Positions 26,412-35,526 of a stretch of 64,000 nucleotides of DNA are shown one piece after another. The DNA lies in the NCBI GenBank assembly GCA_963837165.1, contig CAWIMD010000004.1, positions 496,001-560,000 on the forward strand, given 5' to 3'. Below the pieces are notes generated by a model. The model saw nothing but the letters and a program-made list of their open reading frames with translations, was not told where the DNA came from and did no database searches. Position 1 is the stretch's first letter, and the number at the start of each line of letters is the position of its first letter. The translations under genes were made by a program, and so were the position numbers. This stretch comes from JAENWD01 sp963837165 (lineage in GTDB: Bacteria; Acidobacteriota; Vicinamibacteria; Vicinamibacterales; JAENWD01).

Positions 26412-27296
26412 TCAGTCCGTCACGCCGAAGCGCCGGACCAGCTGCTCCACTTCCTTCCGCAGGAACGGAAACGACGGGATCACGAACAGCAGCTCCTGCA
26501 TGCGGGACGCGTCGTAGTCGGTCTCGATCACCTCGTCGGTGACGAAGGGCCGGTGCTCGACCGCCGGCGAGAGGGAGAACGGGATCTCCCCCAGCGACGA
26601 CAGGATCCCGGCGCCGAAGATCTTCGTCCCGCCTGCCTCTTCGATCAGGCCGAACTCGATCGAGAACCAGCTCAATCGCTTGAGCGCCAGCACCTGATCG
26701 CCGGACTTCACGCGCACCGCCGCCTTGCCGATGAGCGTCAGCAGCGCGGCGTAGTCGTGGTTCACGAGCGGCGGCACGTGGCCCAGGCAGTCGTGGATCA
26801 TGTCGGGTTCCGGTGTGAATTCCGGCTTGCTGCCGTGGCGCAGGAACTGGGTCACGGGGAACCCGCGCTCGGCGATGTACGAGTAGAACGTGCGGTACGG
26901 GATCGGCCCTTCCGCCGGCACCAGGTGCATGCCGCTCATCTGCTGGAGCTGCCCGCTCAGGTGCCGGATCTGCGGGATGTCCTGCTCGCTGATGCCGAGA
27001 TCGCGCCTGGCGCCGAGATAGATCGCGCTGGCGTGCTGCGCGTGGAGGGCATCGAGCTCCGGCGTGACCTCGCGCCAGATCCGGCGCTCTTCGTCGGTGT
27101 AGGCGATGAGCGGCGGCCCCAGGGTCTTCAGCCGATGCTCGCGGCACAGGGCAAACAGCTCGCGCCGCCGCTCGAGATACGCGGCGTCTCCCAGCCCGGG
27201 GTGGCCCGGCTCGAGCTCCAGCTCAGTCACATCCGGCGGGTTGGCGTAGATGTCGTTGCCGGTGTCACGTGCGGCCTGGTCCATGGGTCCTGCCAT
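26412..27296 (-). CDS. phhA: Phenylalanine 4-hydroxylase
   Basis: 294 aa, the usual size of monomeric bacterial enzymes. It converts Phe to Tyr using tetrahydropterin, O2 and Fe(II). The iron ligands H168, H173 and E214 are present (PDMIHDCLGHVPPL and WFSIEFGLI). The pterin-binding and catalytic-core regions are intact, and there is no N-terminal ACT regulatory domain. No pterin carbinolamine dehydratase or homogentisate pathway gene is adjacent. An inverted repeat in its upstream region may be regulatory. Confidence 0.95.
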   Translation of the reverse strand: MAGPMDQAARDTGNDIYANPPDVTELELEPGHPGLGDAAYLERRRELFALCREHRLKTLGPPLIAYTDEERRIWREVTPELDALHAQHASAIYLGARRDLGISEQDIPQIRHLSGQLQQMSGMHLVPAEGPIPYRTFYSYIAERGFPVTQFLRHGSKPEFTPEPDMIHDCLGHVPPLVNHDYAALLTLIGKAAVRVKSGDQVLALKRLSWFSIEFGLIEEAGGTKIFGAGILSSLGEIPFSLSPAVEHRPFVTDEVIETDYDASRMQELLFVIPSFPFLRKEVEQLVRRFGVTD

Positions 27297-27308
27297 CCAT
27301 TGCGACGG

Positions 27309-27346
27309 CTGATGGAATCAGAAGAAAAACTGATTACATCCATCAG
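27309..27346. promoter_or_regulatory. Imperfect inverted repeat upstream of phhA
   Basis: CTGATGGAATCAG at 27309-27321 faces CTGATTACATCCATCAG at 27330-27346; the arms pair with a 4-nt bulge around an A-rich loop. It begins 13 bp upstream of the phhA start codon, so it could be an operator or a 5' leader hairpin. Confidence 0.4.
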
Positions 27347-27368
27347 GATACCATGCGCTCATCGAGCG

Positions 27369-27391
27369 GAAATTCGTCCCGATCGAATTTC
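27369..27391. repeat. Dispersed palindrome, fourth copy (GAAATTCG / CGAATTTC arms)
   Basis: It is identical in arms and 7-nt loop to 4759-4781, 22.6 kb away, in the phhA-fusA2 divergent gap. Confidence 0.8.
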
Positions 27392-27409
27392 GGCGGCGCA
27401 GGATACCAC

Positions 27410-27450
27410 GGGGTCAGGCCCTGTTAAGACTCTTAACAGGGCCTGACCCC
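27410..27450. repeat. Perfect 20-bp inverted repeat with a 1-nt centre
   Basis: The left arm GGGGTCAGGCCCTGTTAAGA (27410-27429), one base, then its exact reverse complement (27431-27450). Palindromes with a GGGGTCAGG start occur dispersed in many bacterial genomes and are sometimes linked to REP-associated tyrosine transposases, but none is in this window. It lies between divergent genes, so a shared transcription terminator is not needed here. Confidence 0.9.
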
Positions 27451-27569
27451 CCAAGGAGAGCCAGGGTGTATGATCCGCCCAATGTAGTGGTCAGACCGCA
27501 CTATTTCCCTCGAATTCTCGAGCCTGATACGGCCCCCGGGCCGCCGTCCGGGGGCGGAGGATATCCGCC

Positions 27570-29663
27570 ATGAAGGCCTACGACACTGGGAGCATCCGCA
27601 ACGTCGCTGTAGTCGGCCACGGCGGCGCGGGCAAGACCCAGTTGACCGCCGCCCTCCTGTTCACGGCCGGCGCCACTCCCCGCCTCGGTCGCGTCGACGA
27701 CGGCACGACCGCCACCGATTACGACGACGAGGAAATCGCCCGCAAACACACGCTCTCCGCCTCGGTGGCCTGGGCCGAGTGGAACAAGACCAAGATCAAC
27801 CTCATCGACACGCCGGGGATGGGGAATTTCCTCGCCGACGCCCGCGCCGGCTTGCAGGTGGCCGACGCCGCCCTGCTGGTCGTGGACGCCGTGGCCGGCG
27901 TCGAGGTCCAGACCGAGAAGGTCTGGGCCGAGGCCGAGCGCCTCAAACTCCCCCGGCTCGTGGTCGTCACCCGCCTGGATCGCGACCGCGCGAGCCTCGG
28001 ACGCACCCTCGCCTCGCTGCGCGACGCCTGCAGCCGCACGGTGGTCCCGCTCCAGCTCCCGATCGGCGAGGAAAAGGACTTCTCCGGCGTCGTGGACCTC
28101 GTGGCCATGAAGACCTGGACCTTCGCCGCCGACGCGAGCGGCACGTCCACCGAGGGCCCGGTGCCGGCCGCCCTCCACGCACAGGCCACTGCCGCGAGGG
28201 AGAGCCTCATCGAGATGGTGGCCGAGGCCGACGATGCCTTGATGGAGAAGTTCTTCGAGGCCGGGACGCTGTCGCAGGAGGACCTGGTCGCCGGCCTGCG
28301 TGCGGCCGTGCTGGCCGGGCGCGTCTTCCCGCTCCTCTGCGCGTCAGCGATTGCGAACATCGGCATGCCGCAGCTGCTCGATGCGGTCGTGGACTACCTG
28401 CCGTCGCCGCTCGATCGCCCGTTCACCGCCACCGACACGAAGACCGGCGAGACCGTGACGGTGACACCCGACCCGTCGGCCCCCTACTCCGCGTTCGTCT
28501 GGAAGACGGTCGCCGATCCGTTCGCCGGACGCATCACGCTGTTCCGCGTCATGACGGGCACGCTGACTTCGGACGCCACCGTGCACAACCTGACGCGATC
28601 GAGCAGCGAGCGGCTCGGCCACCTGGCGGTGATGTGCGGGAAGACGTCGACGAACGTCGCGGAGCTCCAGGCCGGCGACCTGGGCGCGGTCGCCAAGTTG
28701 CGGGACACGCTGACCAACGACACGCTGGCCGAGAGGGACGGGCTGGCGTGCCCGCCGATCGCGTTCCCCGAGCCGGTGCTCTCGTATGCGATCGAGCCGC
28801 GCAGCCGCGGAGACGAAGACAAGATCAGCACGGCGATGCATCGGCTCGAGGAAGAGGACTCGACGATCCGCTACGCGCGCGACCCGCAGACCCACGAGCT
28901 CCTGCTCTCGGGCCAGGGCCAGCTCCACATCGAGGTCACCGTCGCCAAGCTCAAGCGCCGTTTCGGGGTTGAAGTGAACCTCAAGCCGCCGCGGATCCCG
29001 TACCTGGAGACGATCACCGCGCCTGCCGAAGCGCACGGCCGCCACAAGAAGCAGACCGGCGGCCATGGCCAGTTCGGCGACTGCAAGATCCGCCTGGAGC
29101 CGCTCGGCCGCGGGGAGAACTTCGAGTTCGTGGACGACATCTTCGGCGGCGCCATCCCCCGGCAGTACGTGCCGGCCGTCGAGAAGGGGATCCAGGACGC
29201 GCGGATGCGCGGCTACCTGGCCGGCTACCCGGTCGTCGATTTCCGCGTGACCGTGTTCGACGGCTCGTTTCACGCCGTGGACAGCAACGAACTGTCCTTC
29301 AAGATGGCCGGCTCGCTGGCGTTCAAGGACGGCATGAGCCGCGCGCGGCCCACGATTCTCGAGCCGATCATGTCCGTGGAAATTCACGCCCCCAGCGACT
29401 ACGCGGGCGACCTGATGGGCGACCTGAACGGCCGCCGCGGCCGCATCAGCGGCATGGACACCCGCGGCCAGATGACCGTCGTGCGCGCGCAGGTACCGAT
29501 GGCCGAGATGCTGACCTACGAACAGCACCTGACCTCGGCCACGGGGGGCCGCGGGTCCTATCACATGGAGTTCTCGCACTACGAGGAGGTCCCGGCGCAC
29601 CTCCAGCAGAAGATCATCGCCGCGGCGAAGGCCGAGCGCGGCGCCGAGGTCGAGGAAGTCTAG
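27570..29663 (+). CDS. EF-G-like translational GTPase (EF-G2 type)
   Basis: 697 aa with all EF-G domains. G1 is GHGGAGKT and G3 DTPG; switch I is divergent. The G4 motif reads TRLD where canonical EF-G has NKMD. A strong GGAGG lies 8 bp before the ATG. Domains IV-V contain the GHGQFGDCKI and SYHMEFSHYEEVP segments of the family. It is a paralogue of the canonical fusA at the right end of this window. Such EF-G-like proteins often have specialised or stress roles; the exact function here is unknown. It is monocistronic. Confidence 0.9.
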   Translation: MKAYDTGSIRNVAVVGHGGAGKTQLTAALLFTAGATPRLGRVDDGTTATDYDDEEIARKHTLSASVAWAEWNKTKINLIDTPGMGNFLADARAGLQVADAALLVVDAVAGVEVQTEKVWAEAERLKLPRLVVVTRLDRDRASLGRTLASLRDACSRTVVPLQLPIGEEKDFSGVVDLVAMKTWTFAADASGTSTEGPVPAALHAQATAARESLIEMVAEADDALMEKFFEAGTLSQEDLVAGLRAAVLAGRVFPLLCASAIANIGMPQLLDAVVDYLPSPLDRPFTATDTKTGETVTVTPDPSAPYSAFVWKTVADPFAGRITLFRVMTGTLTSDATVHNLTRSSSERLGHLAVMCGKTSTNVAELQAGDLGAVAKLRDTLTNDTLAERDGLACPPIAFPEPVLSYAIEPRSRGDEDKISTAMHRLEEEDSTIRYARDPQTHELLLSGQGQLHIEVTVAKLKRRFGVEVNLKPPRIPYLETITAPAEAHGRHKKQTGGHGQFGDCKIRLEPLGRGENFEFVDDIFGGAIPRQYVPAVEKGIQDARMRGYLAGYPVVDFRVTVFDGSFHAVDSNELSFKMAGSLAFKDGMSRARPTILEPIMSVEIHAPSDYAGDLMGDLNGRRGRISGMDTRGQMTVVRAQVPMAEMLTYEQHLTSATGGRGSYHMEFSHYEEVPAHLQQKIIAAAKAERGAEVEEV

Positions 29664-29723
29664 CGAGGCCCTGCCTCGGAGCGGCGGGCCTGATGCGCCG
29701 GAACAGCGCGCAGAGCGCGCCTC

Positions 29724-30092
29724 TCACCGCGGTCCACGCCACGCCGCGAGGATGGCCGGGACAGCGTAGAGCAGCAGGAAGAGCCGCCAGGCCAGGCCGG
29801 GGAGCAGGATGTTGAAGTCCAGGTGCGCCCTCCCGATCCAGATGGCGACCAGCACCACGCTCGGGAAGGTCGTGAGCGTGGCGTGAGCGCGCCAGATGTC
29901 GGCCGGTTCGCCGAGGCCGCCGACACGGCTCTGCAGCAGGAACACCGTGGCCGCCAGCGTGAGGGCCAGGCCGACGTCGATGGCTCCCCCCCAGCGCGGC
30001 AGCGGCGGCGGCGTGGTGCTCGCCCAGATCAGCAGACCGAACGAGGCGACCGCCTGCGCCCCCAGCACCATCACGATCGCCCGTCCTCTCAC
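29724..30092 (-). CDS. Small four-helix membrane protein, unknown function
   Basis: 122 aa from GTG at 30092, with a strong GGAGGTGA six bases upstream. It has four predicted membrane helices separated by short loops (for example IWRAHATLTTFPSVVLVAIWIG) and no recognisable domain. It follows the MFS gene by 16 bp in the same direction, so the two are probably cotranscribed. Confidence 0.65.
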   Translation of the reverse strand: MRGRAIVMVLGAQAVASFGLLIWASTTPPPLPRWGGAIDVGLALTLAATVFLLQSRVGGLGEPADIWRAHATLTTFPSVVLVAIWIGRAHLDFNILLPGLAWRLFLLLYAVPAILAAWRGPR

Positions 30093-30108
30093 GCGTTCAC
30101 CTCCCGTG

Positions 30109-31416
30109 TCAGTTCCCCGTGGCGAGCGCCCGCTGTCCGGTGGATTCCTCCGACGGTCCGCCGCCGGCCGGCTGCAGCGCGATGATCACTTCCCGCGCCT
30201 CGATGCGGAACGACGGCAGGCGCGTACCGAACAGCGCCGCCCCTGCCAGGCACGCGACGCCACCAATGGCGACGGTCAGCGGCGCGCCGATGCGCCCCGC
30301 GACCGCGCCGGCAAACAGGGCCCCGAACGGCGCCATCCCCATGAACATCATCGAGTAGATGGCCATGACGCGGCCTCGAAGGTGATCCGGCACCATCGAC
30401 TGGATGAGCGTGTTGGACGAGGCCATCTGGACCATCATCGTGCACCCGACCGGCACCAGGAGCACCGCCGACAGCCAGAACGACCGTGAGGCCGCGAACA
30501 GCACCAGGCTCGCGCCAAAGCCCGCCGACGACCACGCGACCCAGCGGCCCAGGCCCCGGAGCCCCTGCCGGGACGCGAGCGCCAGGGCGCCGGCCAGCGC
30601 ACCCAGCCCCGATCCGCCCATCAGCACGCCGAGCCCGGCCGCGCCGCCGTGCAGGATCTGGTCGGCGAACACGGGCATCAGCACCGCGTAGGGCATCCCC
30701 GTCAAGCTCGCGAGGCCGAGCAGCAGCATCAGCAACCGCATGGGCCGTGTCCTCCACACGTAGGAGAACCCCTCGGCGATCCGGGCGAGCGCCGATCCCT
30801 CCTGGCGGCGCGCCGGCGGCGGCGGCACCGTCATGAGCAGCAGTCCGCCAATCACGCCCAGGTAGCTCAGCGCGTTCAGCAGGAAACACCAGCCCTCTCC
30901 GATCGCGGCCACCAGCACGCCGGCAATCGCCGGGCCCGCGATGCGCGCGCCGTTGACCATCGACGAGTTGAGCGCGATCGCGTTCAGCAGGTCGTCGCGG
31001 CCGACCATCTCGACGATAAAGCTCTGGCGCGCCGGGATGTCGAAGGCGTTCACCGACCCGAGGAGCGCCGCCAGCACGTACACCTGCCAGATCGCGATGC
31101 GGCCGGTCAGGGTCAGCCCGGCCAGCACGCCGGCCAGCAGCATGGACATCGTCTGCGTCGCGACGACCACGCGATGACGGTGCCAGCGGTCCGCCACGGC
31201 GCCTCCGATGGGCGCCAGCAGGAAGACCGGGAACTGGCTGGCGAAGCCGACAAGGCCGAGCTCGATGGTCGAACCGGTGAGCCGGTAGACGAGCCACGAC
31301 TGCGCCACCGACTGCATCCACGTGCCGGTGAGCGAGATGAGCTGCCCGCCGAAGAAGAGCTGGAAGTTGCGATGCCTGAGGGCGCGGACCATCGGGCGCG
31401 GGACGGCAGCAGGCAT
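30109..31416 (-). CDS. MFS transporter (EntS-like efflux family)
   Basis: 435 aa with 12 predicted helices. The N-terminus ALRHRNFQLFFGGQLISLTGTWMQ and the loop after helix 2 (GGAVADRWHRHRVV) are typical of the MFS_3/EntS group of exporters. The repeated loop motif (VPDHLRGRVMAIYSMMFMG) begins the C-terminal half. The substrate cannot be inferred from the sequence. Confidence 0.88.
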   Translation of the reverse strand: MPAAVPRPMVRALRHRNFQLFFGGQLISLTGTWMQSVAQSWLVYRLTGSTIELGLVGFASQFPVFLLAPIGGAVADRWHRHRVVVATQTMSMLLAGVLAGLTLTGRIAIWQVYVLAALLGSVNAFDIPARQSFIVEMVGRDDLLNAIALNSSMVNGARIAGPAIAGVLVAAIGEGWCFLLNALSYLGVIGGLLLMTVPPPPARRQEGSALARIAEGFSYVWRTRPMRLLMLLLGLASLTGMPYAVLMPVFADQILHGGAAGLGVLMGGSGLGALAGALALASRQGLRGLGRWVAWSSAGFGASLVLFAASRSFWLSAVLLVPVGCTMMVQMASSNTLIQSMVPDHLRGRVMAIYSMMFMGMAPFGALFAGAVAGRIGAPLTVAIGGVACLAGAALFGTRLPSFRIEAREVIIALQPAGGGPSEESTGQRALATGN

Positions 31417-31456
31417 CAGAAAATTCTACATGGCCGGTTGCGTGCCGCCGTCGAGC

Positions 31457-32791
31457 TCAGTGCCACAGGATGACGGCCATCCCGGCCAGTCCCACCAGCG
31501 TGGCCAGGCCCCAGCCTGCGATCGCGAAGCGCAGCCACCGGTCGTACGGGACGCCGGCCGCCAGCAGCACCGCCATCAGGGCGCCGTTGGTCGGTGTCAG
31601 CAGCTCCATGAGACCTGCGCCCGTCTGGTAGGCCAGGACGGGGATCTGGCGCGACAGGCCGAGCAGGTCGGCGAGCGGCACCATGATCGGCAGCGTCATC
31701 ACCGCCTGACCGCTGACGCTCGGCACGGGGACGTGCACGATCGACTGCACCGGCACCATCAGCACGGCCGACCACGCGCCTGGTATGCCTGCCAGCGGGC
31801 TGGCAAGGCCGTGCAGCAGCGAGTCGATGATGCGGCCGTCGGCGAGCACAATCGAGATGCTGCGCGCGACGCCGATCAGCACCGAGGCCGGCAGCACGCC
31901 CTGCATGCCCTCGAGATACGCGGTGGACGTGCCCCCGACGCCAAGGCCGCCCACCAGGCCCGCGGTCCAGGCCGCCGCGAAGAACGCTCCCGACAGCTCG
32001 TTGAATCCCCAGTCCAGCCGCATCGAGCCGTAGACGTACGCGGCAATCGGCGCCAGCATGAGTGCCAGGATCAGCAGATCCCTGGCGGTGACCGGCGGCG
32101 GCGTGTCCGCATCGCCGCCGACGAGCGGCGCGTGCCGGTTCCGCGCGGCGTGGACCATCGTCCAGGCCACCCACAGGCCGACCCCGGCCACGAACATCAC
32201 CAGTCGCAGCCCGCCCGCCGCGAACTGCGGCAGCTCGGCGACGCGCATGGCGATGCCGGCCTGGAAGGGGTTCACGGGGCTGAAGGCGCTGCCGATCATG
32301 GCGGCACCGGCGCTCATCGAAACCACCGACACCGGGTCGAGGCCCACGCTGCCGCCGAGCAGCAGGAGCACGGGCACGAGCGGGATGATCTCCTCCTGCA
32401 TGTTCTCGACGCCGCCCATCGTGGCGAAGGCGAGCGACACGACCGGGATGATCAGCAGGCCGCGCCGCCTGAACCGCCAGGCGACCCGGCCCATGGTCCT
32501 CGACAGCGTGCCGAGGCGGTCCACGACCACCCAGGCGCCGCCGACCAGCAGCACGAGCATGATGACGTCGGCGGCGGCGACGAGGCCTCGGACGATGGCC
32601 ACGCACGCCGCGAACGGTCCGACCGGACGGGCATCGACGCGATGGAAGGTGCCGGCCACGACGACGACCCGCCCGGTGGCCGGGTCCTGGTGCCGCTCGT
32701 ACTGGCCGGCCGGCGCGACCCACGTCATGGCGGTCGCGACGGCGACGGTGCCGAGCAGGAGGACCAGCGGATGAGGAAGGCGCGGGATCAC
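31457..32791 (-). CDS. YfcC/DcuC-type carboxylate transporter
   Basis: 444 aa, about 11-12 membrane helices. Family features are the N-terminal WVAPAGQYER segment, FATMGGVENMQEEIIPLVPV, GSAFSPVNPFQAGIA, and the C-terminal TPTNGALMAVLLAAGVPY. Members of this family are putative uptake systems for C4-dicarboxylates or related basic amino-acid-like substrates. It starts 31 bp after the stop codon of the secreted-protein gene in the same direction; cotranscription is possible. Confidence 0.85.
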   Translation of the reverse strand: MIPRLPHPLVLLLGTVAVATAMTWVAPAGQYERHQDPATGRVVVVAGTFHRVDARPVGPFAACVAIVRGLVAAADVIMLVLLVGGAWVVVDRLGTLSRTMGRVAWRFRRRGLLIIPVVSLAFATMGGVENMQEEIIPLVPVLLLLGGSVGLDPVSVVSMSAGAAMIGSAFSPVNPFQAGIAMRVAELPQFAAGGLRLVMFVAGVGLWVAWTMVHAARNRHAPLVGGDADTPPPVTARDLLILALMLAPIAAYVYGSMRLDWGFNELSGAFFAAAWTAGLVGGLGVGGTSTAYLEGMQGVLPASVLIGVARSISIVLADGRIIDSLLHGLASPLAGIPGAWSAVLMVPVQSIVHVPVPSVSGQAVMTLPIMVPLADLLGLSRQIPVLAYQTGAGLMELLTPTNGALMAVLLAAGVPYDRWLRFAIAGWGLATLVGLAGMAVILWH

Positions 32792-32822
32792 GGCACCGCC
32801 CTGGTGGCCCCGCGCCTCACGG

Positions 32823-33533
32823 TCACTTCTCGAACACGATGTTGTCGACGGCGATGGTCCCCTGCCAGTTCACCGTGCATGACTCGCAGAACGCGGTGAC
32901 GCGCACGGCCGTGAGCTGGCTGAGGATCTTGTTGGGATCGACGCGATTCTCGACCCAGCCGGGCTGCGAGAACGCCTTGAGCGCGAGCTTGTACGTGCTG
33001 AGCCCTTCCCGCACCTTGAAGGCCATCTGCGGGTAGCCCTCGGTGAAGTGCGGCGGGATCGCGCGAAACTCGACGTCATGGCCATGGCTGACGAGCTCCA
33101 CGCGCATTCTGGGAATGCCCTTCGCGAACACCTGCATCGAGATGTCCTTGTAGCCCGCCACGTCGTCGGCCACGGGCTTGCCGTCCTGGTCCGGCTGACC
33201 GTGCACCTCGAGTGACACCCCGGCCTCGGCATTGGGCGCCGACAAGGCGTAGTCGAACTTCGCGAGGCGGTTCGGGTCGTCCTGCTTGATGCGCACGAGC
33301 TCCGGCGCCGGAGGGTCCGCCCCGTCCAGCCCCTTGAACGTGCTCCGGTTCGGGTCGCTCTGCTGGTATCCGACGAGCTCGACGAGCCCGCCGCGGGCAC
33401 TGACGGGGCGGCCGTCCTTGACCTCCTCGAAATCGGCGTAGACGAGCTTCTTGTCGTCCGCGTGCACCGCGAGCGGCCTGGCTGCGACCAGGCACGCCGC
33501 TGCAGCAGCGGCGGTCATGATGAGACGATTCAC
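32823..33533 (-). CDS. Secreted protein of unknown function
   Basis: 236 aa from GTG at 33533, chosen because a strong AAGGAGG lies 8 bp upstream; an in-frame ATG further out lacks one. A signal peptide (about 1-24, ending AVHA|DD) precedes a beta-rich domain starting VYADFEEVKDGRP, which resembles galactose-binding-like/CIA30 sandwiches (inference). A Cys pair near the C-terminus (CESC) could form a disulfide or bind metal. Confidence 0.75.
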   Translation of the reverse strand: MNRLIMTAAAAAACLVAARPLAVHADDKKLVYADFEEVKDGRPVSARGGLVELVGYQQSDPNRSTFKGLDGADPPAPELVRIKQDDPNRLAKFDYALSAPNAEAGVSLEVHGQPDQDGKPVADDVAGYKDISMQVFAKGIPRMRVELVSHGHDVEFRAIPPHFTEGYPQMAFKVREGLSTYKLALKAFSQPGWVENRVDPNKILSQLTAVRVTAFCESCTVNWQGTIAVDNIVFEK

Positions 33534-33685
33534 GGAGGATGCCTCCTTCCTGGACCCGAACGACTCCGGGCAGGTGTCCACTCGCCGCGATGCTAGCATG
33601 GCTGCCCCCGGTCACTGCCGGTGGTCGCGGACGGGCTGATTTTCGCCCTCGGCGAGGCGCTCCACCTCAGGCAGCCGAAACCGCA

Positions 33686-34333
33686 TCATCCGGCCGTGCC
33701 CCGCTCGCGTGCCACGGCCTCGAGCCACGCCGCCTGGCGCGCCAGGTACCCGGCGAGATCGGCGGCCCGCGGCGCAGAGCGGGCCCGATCGCGCCAGAAC
33801 GCGTCGAGGGCGGCGGCGATGGCCGCGCGATCCGTCTCACGGGTGGGACGCTCTCGCACGTGCTCGAGATAGGCCACGATCGCGCCCGCCTCTTCGCGGG
33901 TGAACACCGAGAGCCGGTAGCGGGCGTAGTCCATGAAGGTGCTGGCGCCGTACCGGCGCGGGTTCGTGAACTGTGAGCCGCCCGTGCGGATGACGAAGCG
34001 CCGGCCGCCCACGTCATGGTCCACCGAGGTGTCGCTGAACCCCTGCGCGAGGTGAAACACGGGATCGGCGGTTTGCAGCCGATCCGCGAGGTCGGCGAGG
34101 AGATAGGCCGGCAGGTAGAAGCGAAAGCCTGCCTCGGAGAAGAAGCTCAGGGCCGCGTAGTGGCCGTCCAGGAACCCGGCGTCGGGCGTCCGCCAGTCGG
34201 GGTACGACCGAAACGGCCCGACCTCGTCCTCCGGCTCGCATCCCTCGCTGCTGCCGACGATCCACCGGTCACCGGGGTACTCGTTCGTCCCGAATGCGTC
34301 GTTGATGGCCGCGACCACGGCGTCCAGGTGCAT
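33686..34333 (-). CDS. DUF6714-like cytoplasmic protein
   Basis: 215 aa from ATG at 34333. Conserved-looking features are an AINDAFGTNEYPGD start and ALSFFSEAGFRFYLPAYLLADL in the middle, a pattern I associate with DUF6714; the final 60 residues are helical and rich in Ala and Arg. No signal peptide or membrane segment. An in-frame ATG upstream adds 58 poorly folded residues overlapping the DinB gene. Function unknown. Confidence 0.68.
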   Translation of the reverse strand: MHLDAVVAAINDAFGTNEYPGDRWIVGSSEGCEPEDEVGPFRSYPDWRTPDAGFLDGHYAALSFFSEAGFRFYLPAYLLADLADRLQTADPVFHLAQGFSDTSVDHDVGGRRFVIRTGGSQFTNPRRYGASTFMDYARYRLSVFTREEAGAIVAYLEHVRERPTRETDRAAIAAALDAFWRDRARSAPRAADLAGYLARQAAWLEAVARERGTAG

Positions 34334-34448
34334 GCCTGCCTCGTGCGGTAGGGCGTCACGCGCCCGCGGATTCCGATCATACGCCGCGGGGTTCCTCGAC
34401 GTCCCGGCCACTGCTGGCGGCCCACTTCGCGCAGGCCGTCGCCCGAGA

Positions 34449-34949
34449 TCAGTCGCCGCGCTCGCGGTAGAAGGCGATGAGGTCCAGGCTCTTCGGAGGA
34501 GCGGCACCGAGGTTTCGCAGCAGGGTCACCACCTGGCCGGAATGGTACGTCGCGTGGTTCACCACGTGCTGCAGCATGTGCCGGAATCGCGAGGCGCCGG
34601 GCTGGCCGCTGAACAGCGTGTACTCCACCACCCGGTCGAGCGCCGCGTCGTCGAGTCCCGCCACGTAGTCCCTGACCTCGCGCTCGAGCGCGATCCACGC
34701 CTCGCGGATGGCCGGCAGGCTGCCGAGCGCTTCGGCGCCGGGGAGCCCGGACGGCGAATGGCCCTTCCAGCGCTGCATCCACGCCCACTCGGCGCCGTAC
34801 ATGTGCACCAGCGTATTGCGTACCGAGTGGAAGCTGCCGCCGACGGCCCGGTGCAGCTCGTCGGCCGTGAGAGGCTCGATCGCGGCGAGCAGGCGATCGC
34901 GGGCCCAGTAGTGATAGTCGACCAGGTCGTCCAGGTCCTGGCGCGTCAT
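34449..34949 (-). CDS. DinB-family metal-dependent protein
   Basis: 166 aa four-helix bundle of the DinB/YfiT type. The presumed metal ligands are H49 (TLVHMYG), H132 and H136 (QHVVNHATYHSGQ), all present. Members include thiol transferases for bacillithiol or mycothiol and many of unknown activity. The gene overlaps the following membrane-protein gene stop by 4 bp (ATGA), so the two are cotranscribed. Confidence 0.9.
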   Translation of the reverse strand: MTRQDLDDLVDYHYWARDRLLAAIEPLTADELHRAVGGSFHSVRNTLVHMYGAEWAWMQRWKGHSPSGLPGAEALGSLPAIREAWIALEREVRDYVAGLDDAALDRVVEYTLFSGQPGASRFRHMLQHVVNHATYHSGQVVTLLRNLGAAPPKSLDLIAFYRERGD

Positions 34950-35506
34950 CGGGGCCAGAGCCAGCCGAACGTGCCCGCCGTCAGGCCCGCGTAGATCAAC
35001 CCGTCAAACATCGTCTTGAGCGTCATGCCCCAGTTCCGCTTCCACCAGATCGAGTTCTGGAGCAGGGCGACCGAGTAGGCCAGGAACGCCGCGCAGCCGG
35101 CGAAGCGGAACACGTTCAGGTAGTGCGCTCCGGGCCCGAGCGCCCGCCCGGCGATGTAACCGGCGCAGAGGCTCACGAAGACGATGTAGACGAACCACAG
35201 CGCGAGGTTGGCGCCCATCGCGGGGGGACCGCTCGGCGCCACGGTGATGAACGCCACCGGGCCTCGCGTCATCTTGTCGATGAACGCCGCATCCTTCATG
35301 CCGGCGGGTGACCCGGCATGCGGGAGGGCGTAGTCGCCCGGCTTCAGGTTGAACGGCCCGAGCGCCGCCAGCACCTGGTCCTCCTGCGGCAGCTTTCGCA
35401 GGTCGTTCCGGTGGATGGGCAGCACCATGTGGATGACGAAGCTCGCCAGGAACACGAACACCGCGGACAGCAGGATCGGGACGAGGAGCGACGTCAACGG
35501 GACCAT
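34946..35506 (-). CDS. Conserved integral membrane protein, unknown function
   Basis: 186 aa from ATG at 35506, with AGGAGG 7 bp upstream; longer in-frame starts lack a ribosome-binding site. It has an N-terminal helix (about 3-28), a soluble segment (HRNDLRKLPQEDQVLAAL), a helix near residues 100-120 and two to three more at the C-terminus. It is translationally coupled to the downstream DinB gene. Confidence 0.75.
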   Translation of the reverse strand: MVPLTSLLVPILLSAVFVFLASFVIHMVLPIHRNDLRKLPQEDQVLAALGPFNLKPGDYALPHAGSPAGMKDAAFIDKMTRGPVAFITVAPSGPPAMGANLALWFVYIVFVSLCAGYIAGRALGPGAHYLNVFRFAGCAAFLAYSVALLQNSIWWKRNWGMTLKTMFDGLIYAGLTAGTFGWLWPR

Positions 35507-35526
35507 GGTTGTACCTCCTGGCAGGA

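Noticed and set aside
27485..27508. GntR-type operator (GTGGTCAGACCGCAC) upstream of the EF-G-like gene
   Set aside because: The core TGGTC-A-GACC is suggestive but the outer arms do not pair, and no GntR regulator is nearby; not enough to annotate.
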